Assembly: GCA_009746045.1 (NCBI GenBank)
Contig: RPFO01000485.1
Location: 478,883-542,882 of the forward strand
DNA from: Mesostigma viride
Lineage: Eukaryota; Streptophyta; Mesostigmatophyceae; Mesostigmatales; Mesostigmataceae
Direction: 5' to 3'
Length of the DNA: 64,000 nucleotides
Below the pieces are notes generated by a model that was given only the letters and a program-made list of their open reading frames with translations, had not been told where the DNA came from and did no database searches. Shown in pieces: positions 31,031-42,815 of this stretch. Position 1 is the stretch's first letter. The number at the start of each line of letters is the position of its first letter. A program made the position numbers and the translations under genes.

Positions 31031-31566
31031 GTACTTCCACTCCTACATTGAGAAAAGGAGTGTTGAAATGATTACTGTATTTTATTTTCTAATAAAAGCG
31101 TTTACGTAAACAAAGAGTCCTCACATCTCATGCATTATAAATAGGCCAATTAACAAATGCAATAGGTACGTAGCATATACTGAGCATACAAAACAGGGTG
31201 CAAGTGACAGAATTCAAAAAGACTTAGCCGTTTAGGAGCTACACTTACTAGCACGGCCCCCTTAGTGCCCAGGACTTGGTGAAAATTCGGGACTTTGCAC
31301 AGAAACACGCCTAACGCCGCGCCGGTACTGCGTACGACAGAAGTAAGGGCGTATGACACGGTGCTCGGGACTTGTGCAAATTTAATTACTGACAAAGTAC
31401 GCGCACTTGACCAATGCTAATTACTGTCAAAGTACCCACGGAGCGGCGCTAGGCACTGGGCCAATTGGCCCTTGCACAATGCATGCTCGGCCCCTAGCCG
31501 CAATGCAAAGGAATTTAATAATAATGGGTGGGATGAATTAAACTCCATAGCCGTCGACAGGCAAAG
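31031..31566. other. intergenic stretch, no gene seen
   Basis: A/T-rich with repeated GACTTTGCACA/GACTTGTGCAAATTTAAT phrases (around 31290 and 31370). No CCACGGG array, no clear TATA box for the next gene. Confidence 0.4.
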
Positions 31567-32487
31567 ATGAAGGACAACCTTGCACAGCTGATAAATAGGG
31601 CGTCTTACGAGACGATTTTCACTCTCGTAGGCAAGCGCCTGGACGAGGATGTTAGAACAAAAGAAAAGGAAATGAACGTTGCAGAGAGGGGTGTGAGGGC
31701 GGACAATCGTGACAAGAAACGCGCTTCAGGCAGCAAGGCGCCTGCTGAAGATGCGAATAATGACTCGTACGACCACTTTGACGTGTCCAAAATAATAGAC
31801 GCAAAGATGGTCGACAATGTTGTTGAGCTCCTTGTGGAGTGGTTTTACACAGACGAGGAGAGGCAGAAGGCCAACCGCCAGGGCAAATCGCTCCAGCGTT
31901 TTGACTGGCTGCCCATCTCACATTTTGAGCCTGGATGCAACGAGATGATCATCAATTTCTGCAACACCTTCACTGGAACGCAGTCCGCCCAGTTTGCTAA
32001 GAAGTTTGGCACGAACCACGTTGCTATCAGAACGGCATGGATGGCTGTCATGCAGGAGAAGGCGGGGCAGGCGGAGGGGGGGAGCGAGCCTGCCTACAAG
32101 CGCACGAAGACCGAGCAGGTTTCGCGCGAGCGCACCCCTACAACCATTCCAAGCAAGCTCGGCGGGGAGAACCCCAAGAGCGCAGGCCACGGCCAGATGT
32201 TTGAGGATCCCCAGCGGGCTGCGATGGCCATCGGCATGAAGCTCAGGGCTAGCGAGAGGAAGCAGCAAGAGATCATGGCCGAGCTGGAAGCACTCCGTGC
32301 CGAGAAGGAGGCGTGGCAGGCCTCTGTGAAGCGAGCCATCGAGGGTGTCGACGACGACAATGCAATCCCGTTGGACGATGATCCCAAGGACGATGATCCT
32401 AAGGACGTGGATGCCAAGGATGGGCACAATGATGGTGATGATGATGATAAGGAGCATGAGGATAATGACGAGGGAGATGCACACTAG
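31567..32487 (+). CDS. hypothetical acidic-tailed protein
   Basis: A 306-residue protein starting MKDNLAQLINRASYETIFTL. It has an N-terminal mixed region, a middle segment (VELLVEWFYTDEERQKANRQ and FGTNHVAIRTAWMAVMQEKA) that could be a helical DNA-binding fold, a basic linker, a coiled coil (ASERKQQEIMAELEALRAEK) and a very acidic Asp-rich tail with DDDPKD repeats. It resembles a chromatin- or nucleic-acid-associated protein in composition only. No TATA box is evident, and the A/T motif after it (about 32608) is in the opposite orientation, so membership of the island is less certain. Confidence 0.6.
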   Translation: MKDNLAQLINRASYETIFTLVGKRLDEDVRTKEKEMNVAERGVRADNRDKKRASGSKAPAEDANNDSYDHFDVSKIIDAKMVDNVVELLVEWFYTDEERQKANRQGKSLQRFDWLPISHFEPGCNEMIINFCNTFTGTQSAQFAKKFGTNHVAIRTAWMAVMQEKAGQAEGGSEPAYKRTKTEQVSRERTPTTIPSKLGGENPKSAGHGQMFEDPQRAAMAIGMKLRASERKQQEIMAELEALRAEKEAWQASVKRAIEGVDDDNAIPLDDDPKDDDPKDVDAKDGHNDGDDDDKEHEDNDEGDAH

Positions 32488-32721
32488 ACAGCTATGATGG
32501 TAGTGTGGCAGCACCAGCACAGCCATGCTGGCTTTTTCTTGGTGGTGGCAGCACCAATACACGTGACAGAGTCCATTCATGCAATATAATCTGGAATAAA
32601 GAATTGTTTCATTAATAAATATCATTACATGTGTTTATTTCCATGCTTTACCACGAGGAATGCCATGTTACTGTGCATGTCTGTCAGCCCTCCAAAAGGG
32701 GGTCACTTTAGGTTTTTGTAG

Positions 32722-32984
32722 AACTGCTTGAAGATGCAGGGCTTCTGGGACTATCCGTACTCCGCGCCCGCATGATTGACAAGGAGAAATGGGCTGCCAT
32801 CTGCGATAAGCACCTTCCCGAGGGGTATGCTCCTGTTTTCTCCCCACGGGCCCCGCGGCCCGTTGCTAGCCAGGGTAGAAGTCCGCAGGTGGAGGTTATT
32901 GGTCCTGAGGATAGCCGCTACACTACCGCCTCGTCTGCCATTACAGTAGAGGACAGCTCGGATGAGGATTACATCCCCATCTAG
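32722..32984 (+). pseudogene. last exon of a transposon-like gene, ends SSDEDYIPI
   Basis: After a possible splice acceptor (TTTTTGTAG at about 32713-32721), an open frame reads ELLEDAGLLGLSVLRARMID, KWAAICDKHLPEGYAPVF and an acidic end SSAITVEDSSDEDYIPI. The same sequence occurs decayed on the minus strand at 8845-9058, so it is repetitive. The ITVEDSSDED stretch resembles a SUMO-interaction motif. The rest of the gene is not present. Confidence 0.45.
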
Positions 32985-33727
32985 TGCTTAACGGTTGGGG
33001 GATGATGCAGACGATATTTGTTTAAACTTTTGTGTAATTATTTTTCTAATGAGATTAGCATAGTACTCCGTGGCATGCCTTTGCGCATGACACGCAAGTA
33101 CTTACTTACTTACTTATCATCCGAGGTAAAGGCATTAGCTCGTGTGCATGTGTACGTCGAAGATGATGGACGAGGTCACACGGCTACAGGTCATGGAGGC
33201 CAACGACCGGTTGGGTGGGCACGTGTCACACTAGCCATGGCCGCAACCATGCAGACGATAGCCGCCCCCAGCTGCACCGGTATTCGTTTATCCTAGCTAG
33301 ATTAGGTGGATAGAAAGAACCAGTTGAATGTAAATTGCTTTCATCAGCATCATGAGGCTCCATGGCTCCAAAGTGGAACTGTGCGGAGAAGAAGAAGATG
33401 GTTTATTGATGCTGACCATGCAGGAAAGGTTTTTCATAAATGCAGTCCAATGACTTTCATCAGGATTCCGACCTACACAGCAGTCAGACACCAGCTATTA
33501 CATTTACAACTCAGAAAGTTGACATTTGAGCGAAACACATGCCTGGCCAAACTCATCGGTCGCTCTGAACAGCACACACACAGACAAACAAAAGAACACT
33601 TACAGACAAACTACAACATGCACAGATAGGGGATGGGTTCCCCACAGATGAATGGCGAGCGCCTGAGGTGCACGATACGTGGGTCCGTGCTATCCCTGAA
33701 TTGCCATCCTGAGTGTCCCAGAGCTGG
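32985..33727. other. 3' flank of the plastid-protein gene
   Basis: No ORF recognised. On the minus strand it would be the 3' UTR of the gene ending at 33728; TGTAA, the usual chlorophyte poly(A) signal, occurs on that strand near 33495-33510. Confidence 0.4.
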
Positions 33728-36430
33728 TTACTTGTATTTATCCATAATGCGGCGTGCCTCATTTAGCGGGTCACTGTCATCCAAGTTGTTGTTGCCACCA
33801 CCACCGCCGCCAGCATCCCCGCCGTTGCCCTTGTCATTAAGCGCCACCCACGCAAAGTATGCGATGGCACCCAAGGCCTGCAAGCAAATAGAGAAAGATG
33901 ACGCCGAGCCCCATCCAAGAGTTCACCGCCCCATCAATCCCGTGGAGAAAGCAAGATATGATCTCATGAGGATCCGGAAGGGATGCTCTTCTGATAGCAA
34001 TGCGTGCTCCATGTCCTCCCACCCGCTAGACATGGCTAATTAACCATCATCAGATCACCCCCCTGCTGATCAGTTATCACGTCGACACCGCAATCGTTGC
34101 TTCTATAAAAAAAAAGAGCATCCTGTCGCACACACGATGGCGCACGCCTTTTCTGTAGCAGAATGGCGGCATCACAGACTCCAAACTATACTGAACTCTC
34201 TCACACGCTGTCTGGGACTTAAGGTTTATGTAAGATAGCTACTTGTTGACAAATGCCAACGGAAGGTCCATCACATCCGCCAGAACAAGGACAAAGCTCT
34301 TGCACTTATCCTAGCAGCTGCAACACATGAACTAGGGGATGCCATGAAGCACTTGAGGCAACATATCCGTACGTTGTCAGGGGAACGAATGGCAACGGAT
34401 GATATCGGGGGGAAAAACAGGGACATGGATACAGTGGGTACTTCGAGCCAAGGCATCCAACCGTGCATCCCACCGCGCGCAACAGGTGACCACACACAAA
34501 AACAGACATGTGGGCGACAGCGGGGAAAGAACATGCAAATATAAATCGCTTATTTTGCGAGGGGGAGAAACATAAAAAGACACGAGCCGCAAGCCCAAAG
34601 AATCCACTTCCTGTTGCTGCTCCCCCCCACCCCCCACTTCACCCCCCCAATGAGCATGTACTAAAGGCATGCATAACTTTTCCAGGGGCTGTAACTTTTC
34701 CAAGTTTCGTGAAAGATGAATACTAGGGGAGCGCAACCGTAGCCCTTCTTGTGCCAAGTGGGGCCTGGCGCCCTGGACGTTCTGTAGCCTGGCTACTAGG
34801 TCAGACAAACCTGTTGTAAAACTTCAAAATTCGATCACAAGGAAGAGGCAAACGGGACAAAGGGTTGATATGACCGTGCGCTCATGCTAGCTGCCCCCCC
34901 ATGCCCCCCCATGACAACGCATGTACCAGCACTACGCATGACATGTGTTGCTCGCGCACGTACCACAACGGAAAATGCGGTGGAGATGAGGGACTTGAAG
35001 ATGGTGAGGAGGAGGAAGACGCCCGCAATAGCCACGCCACCCTGCGCGAGGGGGCGGGGGACAGTGGCCTGACCAGGCACGCGCCAGCACACCATCCCAC
35101 AGACATGCAGAGCAGAGGCGGGGCAGACGTGATAAGATGGCCTGGGAGTGAGTCGCAAGGGTACCGTGCAGGCACTAGGGTGCGCACGCTAGGCAGATTC
35201 GAAGGGTGCCGATTTTAAAGGTGGAAAGGCGCCTGAGTTGATGAAGAGAATGGTACATGGCAACGACGAGTACTAGCACACAGCAGAAAATCACAAGTGC
35301 CAAACTCTGTTGAAAGAGAAAACGATGAGGAGAGGGGGAGGGAGAGGGAATGGGAGTGGGAGTGGGCGTGGGGTTGGGGGTTAAGGGTGGGGAGGGGGAG
35401 GGGAAGGGGAGTGGGAGTGGGAGTGGGAGTGGGAGTGGGAGTGGGAGGGGAGGGAGGGGGAGGGGAGGGGGAGGGGGAGGGGAGGGGGAGGGGGAGGGGA
35501 GGGGGAGGGGAGGGGGAGGGGGAGGGGAGGGGAGGGGAGGGGGAGGGGGAGGGGAGGGGGAGGGGGAGGGGGGGGGGAGGGAGGGGAGGGGAGGGGAGGG
35601 GGAGGGGGAGGGAGGGGAGGGGGAGGGGGAGGGGAGAGGGGAGGGGGAGGGGGAGGGGAGGGGGAGGGGGAGGGAGGGGAGGGGGAGGGGGAGGGGGAGA
35701 TGTGCACGTGAGCCTCCACTCAGTAACACACACGGATATAGACGCTGTATTAGTGCAAGAGGCTTGATGCACAATCCCATCTGCAAGCATGCCATCAGCA
35801 ACTGCCATTTCTTGACAGAATAGCAGATAGCAGAATTAGAGAATAGCTGCAAGTTTCCCTATTCTCACAAGGTATCGTTTAAACCCTTAACTCAGGACTC
35901 ATGTGCCCAAGCCAAGACGTAGAGGCACAGCCTGATTTCAAACTCACCGGCACTAAGTCTGCAGCGGCATTGACGCTTTGCCTGGCTGTTGATATCAGCG
36001 TGCTGACCACTGCGGTGGAAGAAAAGGCACGGGTTCACAATCATTTCAGATCCTTTTTTAAAAAACTGGCCTTTAGATGTCCGTTGTAGACAAGATGATG
36101 ACTTCATGCTTATACGAGGCCACCAGAAGGACGAAAACAATTTAGCGCGAAAAAACAACAGACATTAAGCCACTTGCACGACATCAAGTTTATTCACGTA
36201 CAGCTGCCATCTCTATTGTTGGAGGCAGCAGCGAAAATGGGAAACTTTGGCCGATTAATTCGCGGGGCAGTCATGCGAACACGGCATCCTAGAAAAGAAG
36301 AATCCGGTTTAATGGAACGACGAACTGCTGGAGATGGTCGGCATGAAACCGCGCCTGAGCGCGAGAGGTAGCTTTTTGCGGCTATCGACGAAAATCGTGT
36401 CCTCACAATCCCGGCGGAAAGGGTGGCCAT
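33728..36430 (-). CDS. plastid-targeted two-helix membrane protein, four exons
   Basis: Exons (minus): 36430-36202, 36009-35948, 35041-34964, 33877-33728. Every junction is GT-AG and phases agree (1, 0, 0), giving 172 residues. Exon 1 encodes MATLSAGIVRTRFSSIAAKS, rich in Ser/Arg/Ala with few acids, a typical chloroplast transit peptide. Exon 2 reads VSTLISTARQSVNAAADLVP, exon 3 is one hydrophobic helix GGVAIAGVFLLLTIFKSLIS, and exon 4 starts with a second helix ALGAIAYFAWVALND, then a Gly/Asn linker and the C-terminus DPLNEARRIMDKYK. Most likely a thylakoid or envelope membrane protein; I do not recognise a named gene. Introns are large; intron 2 holds the GA minisatellite. Confidence 0.8.
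35388..35699. repeat. GGGGA/GGGGGA minisatellite
   Basis: About 310 bp of nearly pure purine on the plus strand in intron 2 of the minus-strand plastid-protein gene, so its transcript is pyrimidine-rich. Open frames through it encode only Gly/Glu/Arg or Pro/Ser/Leu runs and are not genes. Confidence 0.9.
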
Positions 36431-36814
36431 AATTGAAAACCTTTGTTAATTAACAACACAGGCCCAAAGACTAAACCAATCGCTCAAGCCGGCACACAAT
36501 TTGAGTGATGATGCTTTATTTCTGGAAGGTCCTGCGTTTATATTCCCTTCGCCGTTTCAACGAAATGCATAATGCAAGTGTGGTGTTTCAAGTGAAGGAG
36601 CACACATGCAGCACCATGCGGGGAATCGTCGACGTAACTGCAGAGTGCAGGGCTTGCACCGGAAAAGTGCCGTTGCGTCAGTGGACTTGCTCACTTTGAA
36701 CACGCAGCCCCCGACTGACGACCGCACAGCACGAGTCCGTTGTGCGCTGTGCGTGGCGAATGCCTGCGCTCCACTCAGCACTGATGCGCGGGACCGCGAT
36801 ATTTTACTACATTT
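36431..36814. other. upstream region of the plastid-protein gene
   Basis: Presumed promoter and 5' flank. No clear TATA box and no gene recognised. Confidence 0.35.
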
Positions 36815-36945
36815 TAGGGCTTTTGACAGATCTGTAAAGTTAGGGCCCGAAAAATACAGATGGCTAGGCGTATATGCAGATCTGTTTTTTTATTCCAGAT
36901 CTGTACGTAAACTCCGACGTAATGCCTTTACGTCTTCGGGGGTCG
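36815..36945 (+). repeat. ~125 bp repeat, left member of an inverted pair
   Basis: Runs from AGGGCTTTTGACAGATCTG through CAGATGGCTAGGCGTATATG to GTAAACTCCGACGTAATG. The reverse complement lies at 39795-39925 with a few changes. AGATCTG recurs three times inside. Confidence 0.85.
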
Positions 36946-37963
36946 AGGTGCAGGCCGTGTTCACTTGTTCAGTACCTGGAAGCAAAATTCAGCCATGGCT
37001 ACTGTACGAAAGCTAGAGGAATGTCAGCCGTATGACCTGCACACGAGGGTAATTAAGAAATCAAGCCGAAGTTAATCCTGCATCTGAGCGAGCAGAATAA
37101 TTGCAAACACAACAGCAATTGTGCGACAGACCAAACAATATTGCCGCGTGCACTAGGCTCTGTATTCTGGTCACACCCATGTGCATTTGCTGCATTGGAT
37201 TAGGCGCCATTACGAACTGAGTCGAGGGAAAACGCGAGGAGCGCCATCTAAGCAGTTGCTTGTCATGTCTATACGCCCGGGCATCTTATTATCTGTCTAC
37301 CATGCACGCATTTTCCTTGGACGAATCAAACAGCTTTTGACATTTTAATGGCGACATTGAAGTCCGGCCACGACAATATAGCGCTGCTCAGAGCTTCGTT
37401 GCCGAGAAAGGTTTTGTGCTTTGTCCGGGCCGATAATGTAACTCTGCATAGACCCCGGTAGCTTTCAGCATGCGCATATTGCTTGAGGTAAGCGAGCCAC
37501 GACGCCTGCAGGTGCTCCTGCCGAGGTGGAGACCTCCGAGAGCACGTGGATTAGGCTCATGCGTCAAAGCAGCATCGACCTTCATTCTCCTGGTGTGGAA
37601 GGTCACTTTTCAGGATTAACATATCTGAATGTTGATGGCCTGTGCATTTTCTGTCAATTGAGCAGCGATTGAAACCATGAGCCATGCAAGTGTAAGGTGC
37701 AGAATTCAGTTGATGAACCCAAGCCGGTAATGTGCAGAATTGATGAACCCAAGTTATATGTGCAGATGTTTCGTCCCACTGGCTGTGTGCTAGTGCATGA
37801 ACCGTCTAGGCCCTTGGCGTGTACTCACTTGCTGCAACCGTGCCCACAGCTGCTTGTCAATACACGCGGCAGGCACAATGACTTTTGCCGCGAGGTGAAA
37901 CATTGAACTCCCCCACACCTTGCATTTTTCACTCTTTGTTTTCCCTATCCATCCTACCCCCCA
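36946..37963. other. intergenic, no gene seen
   Basis: No convincing coding sequence or recognised repeat. A short local duplication (GATGAACCCAAG, about 37712 and 37742) is present. Confidence 0.4.
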
Positions 37964-38420
37964 GCACACACACATGCACACACACACACACGCCCACATA
38001 CTGCACATGCACACAAATGTTCACACACACACGCCCACATACTACACATGCACACAAATGTTCACACACACATGCACACACGCACACACATACACACATG
38101 CACACATGCACACATGCACACATGCACGCATGCACACACGCACACACGCACACACGCACACACGCACACACGCACACATGCACACACGCACACACGCACA
38201 CATGCACACACGCACACACGCACACACGCACACATGCACACATGCACACACGCACACACGCACACATGCACACATGCACACATGCACACATGCACACACC
38301 CACGTGCGCACATGCACGCTAACACATGCGCACACACTAACACACACATCGTCGTCAGAACACAGATGCACACAAATGTGCACACACCCACGAGCACACG
38401 TGCACATGCATACAATCCCA
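37964..38420. repeat. (CA)n-type minisatellite with CACACATG/CACACACG variants
   Basis: Alternating purine-pyrimidine sequence built from ACACATGC and ACACACGC units. All six frames are open over parts of it, which is a by-product of the repeat. Confidence 0.9.
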
Positions 38421-39794
38421 CACAAACACAGGCAGACTTGCACACATGCGCCACATACATTAATCCATCACCAATAAACTGGTTGCTTGGACCCAACGAC
38501 CTTCTTACTCGCCTGTCCACCCAACGTTCTGCCCATCCTCCCGCCTGCCCGCCTGCATGTCTGCCACCCGCCTACTGCCCACCCATCTGTCAGCCTGCCT
38601 GCCTGCTTGTGTGCATGCCTGCGGGCCTGCATGTGCACCTGCGCCCATGCACCTGTTATGCCCCCATGGCACGTATATGCAGCCTAGCTAGTTGAGTGTC
38701 TCTTCGCACGCGCACATGGGTGGCTACATGGGCATTTGCCTGTGTCTTGGGCTGGGGGGTTGGGCTGATTAGTTCAAGAGTGGGCGGGAAGACGGTGGTA
38801 TAATTGGGTGGGTAGGGACGGAGTGGATGGATGATTGGGGGGCTGGATGCGGGTGGGACTCAAGTTCGTGTAAAGTCCAAAGTTGCCTGTAGCATCAGCA
38901 AAAATAAGCGAGAAAGCAGCCTTAATTCAAGGAGCCTACTTGTTGTAACATGTGCCAAACTGCAATTAATGGTTGCAGGCTCACAAGCTGCCAGCTTCAT
39001 AACGCAAATGGAATGAATTGCATGGTTACAGGACAAGCGTGTGGTTGGAAATCTTACAATGCCTGGCAACGTCTCTTTCATGTGCCCACTGAGAACCGCT
39101 GTTCAACACAGGAAGGCTTTGGCAAGCAACGAGCTTCGGCCAGGGCCTTCATTGCAAGGAAGCGTGTGTGAAGCAATAACGTCAGGATTTACAAGCAGAA
39201 ACTATACCTAACTTTGCGACCTTCATGCAGTATGTCATGTGCATGGCTGTGTAGTATGTGCCAACAATCACAACGAAAAAGTGCGAAATTGCAAACATTG
39301 GCATGGAAGGGCAGGAGCCACGCACGCAGCAAATTAAAACGGTTCGTGAACCAATCTGTCGGGCATAAAGGCAGCAAAGTCTGGCCAGCAATAATGCAGT
39401 GCGATGCGAGAAAAGCTCGGTAACTATGAGCAGGCAGGCGCAGCTCGTCCTCAGCAGTGCTATCTAACGTGACGGCGCCTTATTTCCGCGTGCACGGTGC
39501 CGAACATGGCACTGGCCTGATTCCAGTTGCAGCAACGCCAGATGCCTTCCCGTCATAGAGCAGAGGCTTCACGTACCAATCGTAATGCTTCCCGTGATAA
39601 TGCACTCGCGTCCGAACAAAATGTCGAGAAAGCAAACAGTCTACACGCGATAAAACTGGGCTGCTAGCTTTTCAGGACTGGTTTTACCATGCCTTAAAAT
39701 TCCATTAGCTTACTTTTAAAACCATGGCTGACTAATTTTGGCTAATTTGCAGGTATTTGTGCCGCACCGCCCGCATGCATGGCCCGGGACGAGT
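38421..39794. other. intergenic, no gene seen
   Basis: C-rich low-complexity text (GCCTGCCTGCC) to about 38690, then unremarkable sequence. No supported gene. Confidence 0.4.
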
Positions 39795-39925
39795 CTCGAA
39801 GACGTAAGGGCATTACGTCGGAGTTTACGTACAGATCTGGAATAAAAAAACAGATCTGCATATACGCCTAGCCATCTGTATTTTTCGGGCCCTAACTTTT
39901 CAGATCTGTCAAAAGCTCTACATTT
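39795..39925 (-). repeat. ~125 bp repeat, right member of the inverted pair
   Basis: Reverse complement of 36815-36945. The two bracket 2.85 kb. Confidence 0.85.
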
Positions 39926-40314
39926 TATTAGGCTCCTAGTCCGAACTCCGTAGTAGCGGTGAGGTAGAAGATGCGCTTTTTTTGGCGGGAAAAGCAATCT
40001 ATTTCTGAGCCATCTCTTCCAGTGCAAGGCCAGATGATTCCCAAATCAGTAAAAGACAACTGCGTAGACCTGGCGTAGATGTTAATTTTCCAGGTAAATA
40101 GGTGTACGTTTATTCCAAATATAGCCAGTAGTTAATCCCTGCTAAGCCTAGGGTATCAAGATGTCAGTGGCTAAAACGGAGCCTTACTAGACCACGGAAG
40201 CCACTGGACTTCTAATGGGTTGTAATTGGGCATGTGGGTAAAGATCCTGTTTTCGCCCATGAGGTCAAGGCGTATGAGATGTTAATTAAGCTCATTGCGG
40301 CGTGGCGGGAAACC

Positions 40315-40910
<596 letters not shown>

Positions 40911-41063
40911 TTCTGGAGCTGGCGGGTTAAAGCCGTCGAAATTTACGGGCCATCATGTATGAGTTTGGTTGAGCCCGCCGGGCGATTGTCGATGGCGGGC
41001 TGGTGAGAGGGCTCATAGCTTCTAGCCAGATGAGTTTTTCTGCCGGCCGGCCGGGTCAGGTTC

Positions 41064-41790
41064 ACCGCATGTCCGGACGGCACAAAGGCGCGAGTAATGG
41101 ACCTTGTGACCGACAAACTTGTAACGCTCGTGGCTGGCCAGCTAGAACGAATTGATATGACCCTGGCCGTGATTAGGCGGCTGAGCCGGCTGCGTTCGGC
41201 CGTCCATTTGCCGTCTTATGACAGACTCGTACTCTATATCACTAAAATGTATCGGACTTAGCCATGATGCGCCCATGCCCAGGCCGGGGTTGGGTGGTCA
41301 AGAATATTTGAATGAGATTAACGCAAAGAGATGGCTCCGGGCTTATCTGATTAGCATGGTTGAACATGTCACGCCAGGAATAAGGTCGCAGGGCCAGCGG
41401 GTTTCAGTGTTAATAGACCATGCATCCAACTACGCAGTAGTAATGCCGCATTCCGTGCCAGTTCGCCGCTACAGCATATCAACGAGGCATATGGCAGGTC
41501 AAAGCACTTGAAGGCAAATTAGAAATTTCTTCCCAGGCTTGTAGTGCGGCTCGTGATGGTCGCCCTCACATGACGGGGGATTACTACCTGCATGCCATGC
41601 TCTTGGGGGGCGGGGCTGTGGACGATCTTATTCTGCAGCGACGGAAGATTGGTCAAATGTTACATGGTCCATGGTCCAGAGTGAAGAACCGGCGTTCTGG
41701 CAGTCAGTTTAGTAGGTTCCGGTACTTGGACAGTGAGAACTTTGTACTTACTTTAATGCAGCTAGGGTTGGGGCATGGTATTTTAGACTA
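41064..41790 (+). pseudogene. decayed ORF fragments, possibly retroelement gag
   Basis: Three coding-looking segments in different frames: ending LVTDKLVTLVAGQLERIDMT...LVLYITKMYRT (to about 41261), then EYLNEINAKRWLRAYLISMV (within 41218-41511), then WQVKALEGKLEISSQACSAA through MTGDYYLHAMLLGGGAVDDL to 41791. The order and charge pattern resemble a capsid-like gag protein, but I cannot confirm a family. No RT or LTRs seen. Confidence 0.35.
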
Positions 41791-41805
41791 GCTGTGGCCA
41801 TGTAT

Positions 41806-41949
41806 CAAGGAGACAACCAGCGCAGGCCGGCCAGAAATCGGGACAATCCGGACCATGGTAGCTCGAGCCTGCCGTTATGTCAAGGAGACAACCAGCGCAG
41901 GCCAGAAATCGGGACAATCCGGACCATGGTAGCTCGAGCCTGCCGTTAT
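41806..41949 (+). repeat. tandem duplication containing the 34 bp micro-repeat
   Basis: Two units (41806-41880 and 41881-41949) each starting CAAGGAGACAACCAGCGCAG and ending near GCTCGAGCCTGCCGTTAT. The first has an extra GGCC. Confidence 0.85.
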
Positions 41950-42815
41950 CTTGTCCGCGTGTTCGAGTCGCTCAGGATGATGAAGATGAATGCATGGTGA
42001 TGGAAATGTGTATCCTTGTGCATTGAAATTATGGCTGGCTTACGTGTAGAGCGACTAGATGACCTAGACGGTGGGGCCGGAAACAGCATGCTTGATCAGG
42101 GCGTGTGTTTAATTCGAGCCTAACTGGCCGGGAGTGTCTAGTGGTGAGCACCATTGCTGCGATCGCTCTCCCACCATTTACGAGGAAATACCCGCAAATG
42201 GAAAACCACTGAAAAGGTCTAGCTCTAGAGTCAGTCATCACGTTAGCCATGCCATGATTCCAAAGTTATGTATGTACATATTGACATCTTGGGGAGACGT
42301 CCACTATCTTAATTGGGGAATTCGCAGTGCTCCGTGGTCCCCCAACGGGTATACGAGACTACTTAATTATTTAATGGGCATGGTACATACCGTCTTTGTG
42401 TTAAGCTCACTTCATACAATGTTTCTATTTGTATATGTATGCTATTACATGTCAATGAGACTAATTCATCCATCCCGCTGTCGGTTCTGCAGCCAACGAC
42501 CTGCCTGTACCTAACTAATAAAATAATATCCACCTCCATCTTCATCAAGCACAAGGAGCCAAGTGAACAAGTGTGGAAACACAACCTAGCTAGAGCACTA
42601 CTAGCCATCGCTGTATGCATGCAAATCGGCTCTATATTGGCTACCATGTGGCATATTTTTTCAGCGCAACGCTGAGGCCAAGCCAACTACATTACCATGG
42701 ATAGGCTTTTTCCTTCTATACCTGTTTTGCGGTCTTGCTTAGTAATTGTTTGGTGCTACACGGCTGGCATTTTGCAGATGCCCAGAAATCCATGGAAAGG
42801 CAGTTGGATATTCAA
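41950..42815. other. intergenic, no gene seen
   Basis: 3' flank of the minus-strand MTHFSD-like gene. No supported coding sequence. Confidence 0.4.

Larger units (their letters stand above)
18300..32640. other. compact multigene island of possible viral or mobile origin
   Basis: Ten ORFs in 14 kb, all but one seemingly intronless, with a shared TATA-to-ATG spacing, a shared 3' motif and intergenic CCACGGG/CCCGTGG repeats not seen at this density elsewhere in the window. Several proteins have Cys-rich zinc-binding arrangements or long charged helices. Composition and gene spacing differ from the intron-rich genes to the right and the transposon debris to the left. No capsid, polymerase, ATPase, integrase or other hallmark gene is visible, so origin is an inference. 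Alternatives are a clade-specific host gene cluster or a large self-replicating mobile element. Confidence 0.5.

Noticed and set aside
35215-35852. Gly/Glu-rich and Pro/Ser/Leu-rich proteins of up to 225 residues
   Set aside because: Encoded only by the GGGGA minisatellite inside an intron.
37885-38695. Several His/Thr/Ala-rich and Cys/Val-rich open frames
   Set aside because: Products of the CA-type minisatellite, open on both strands.
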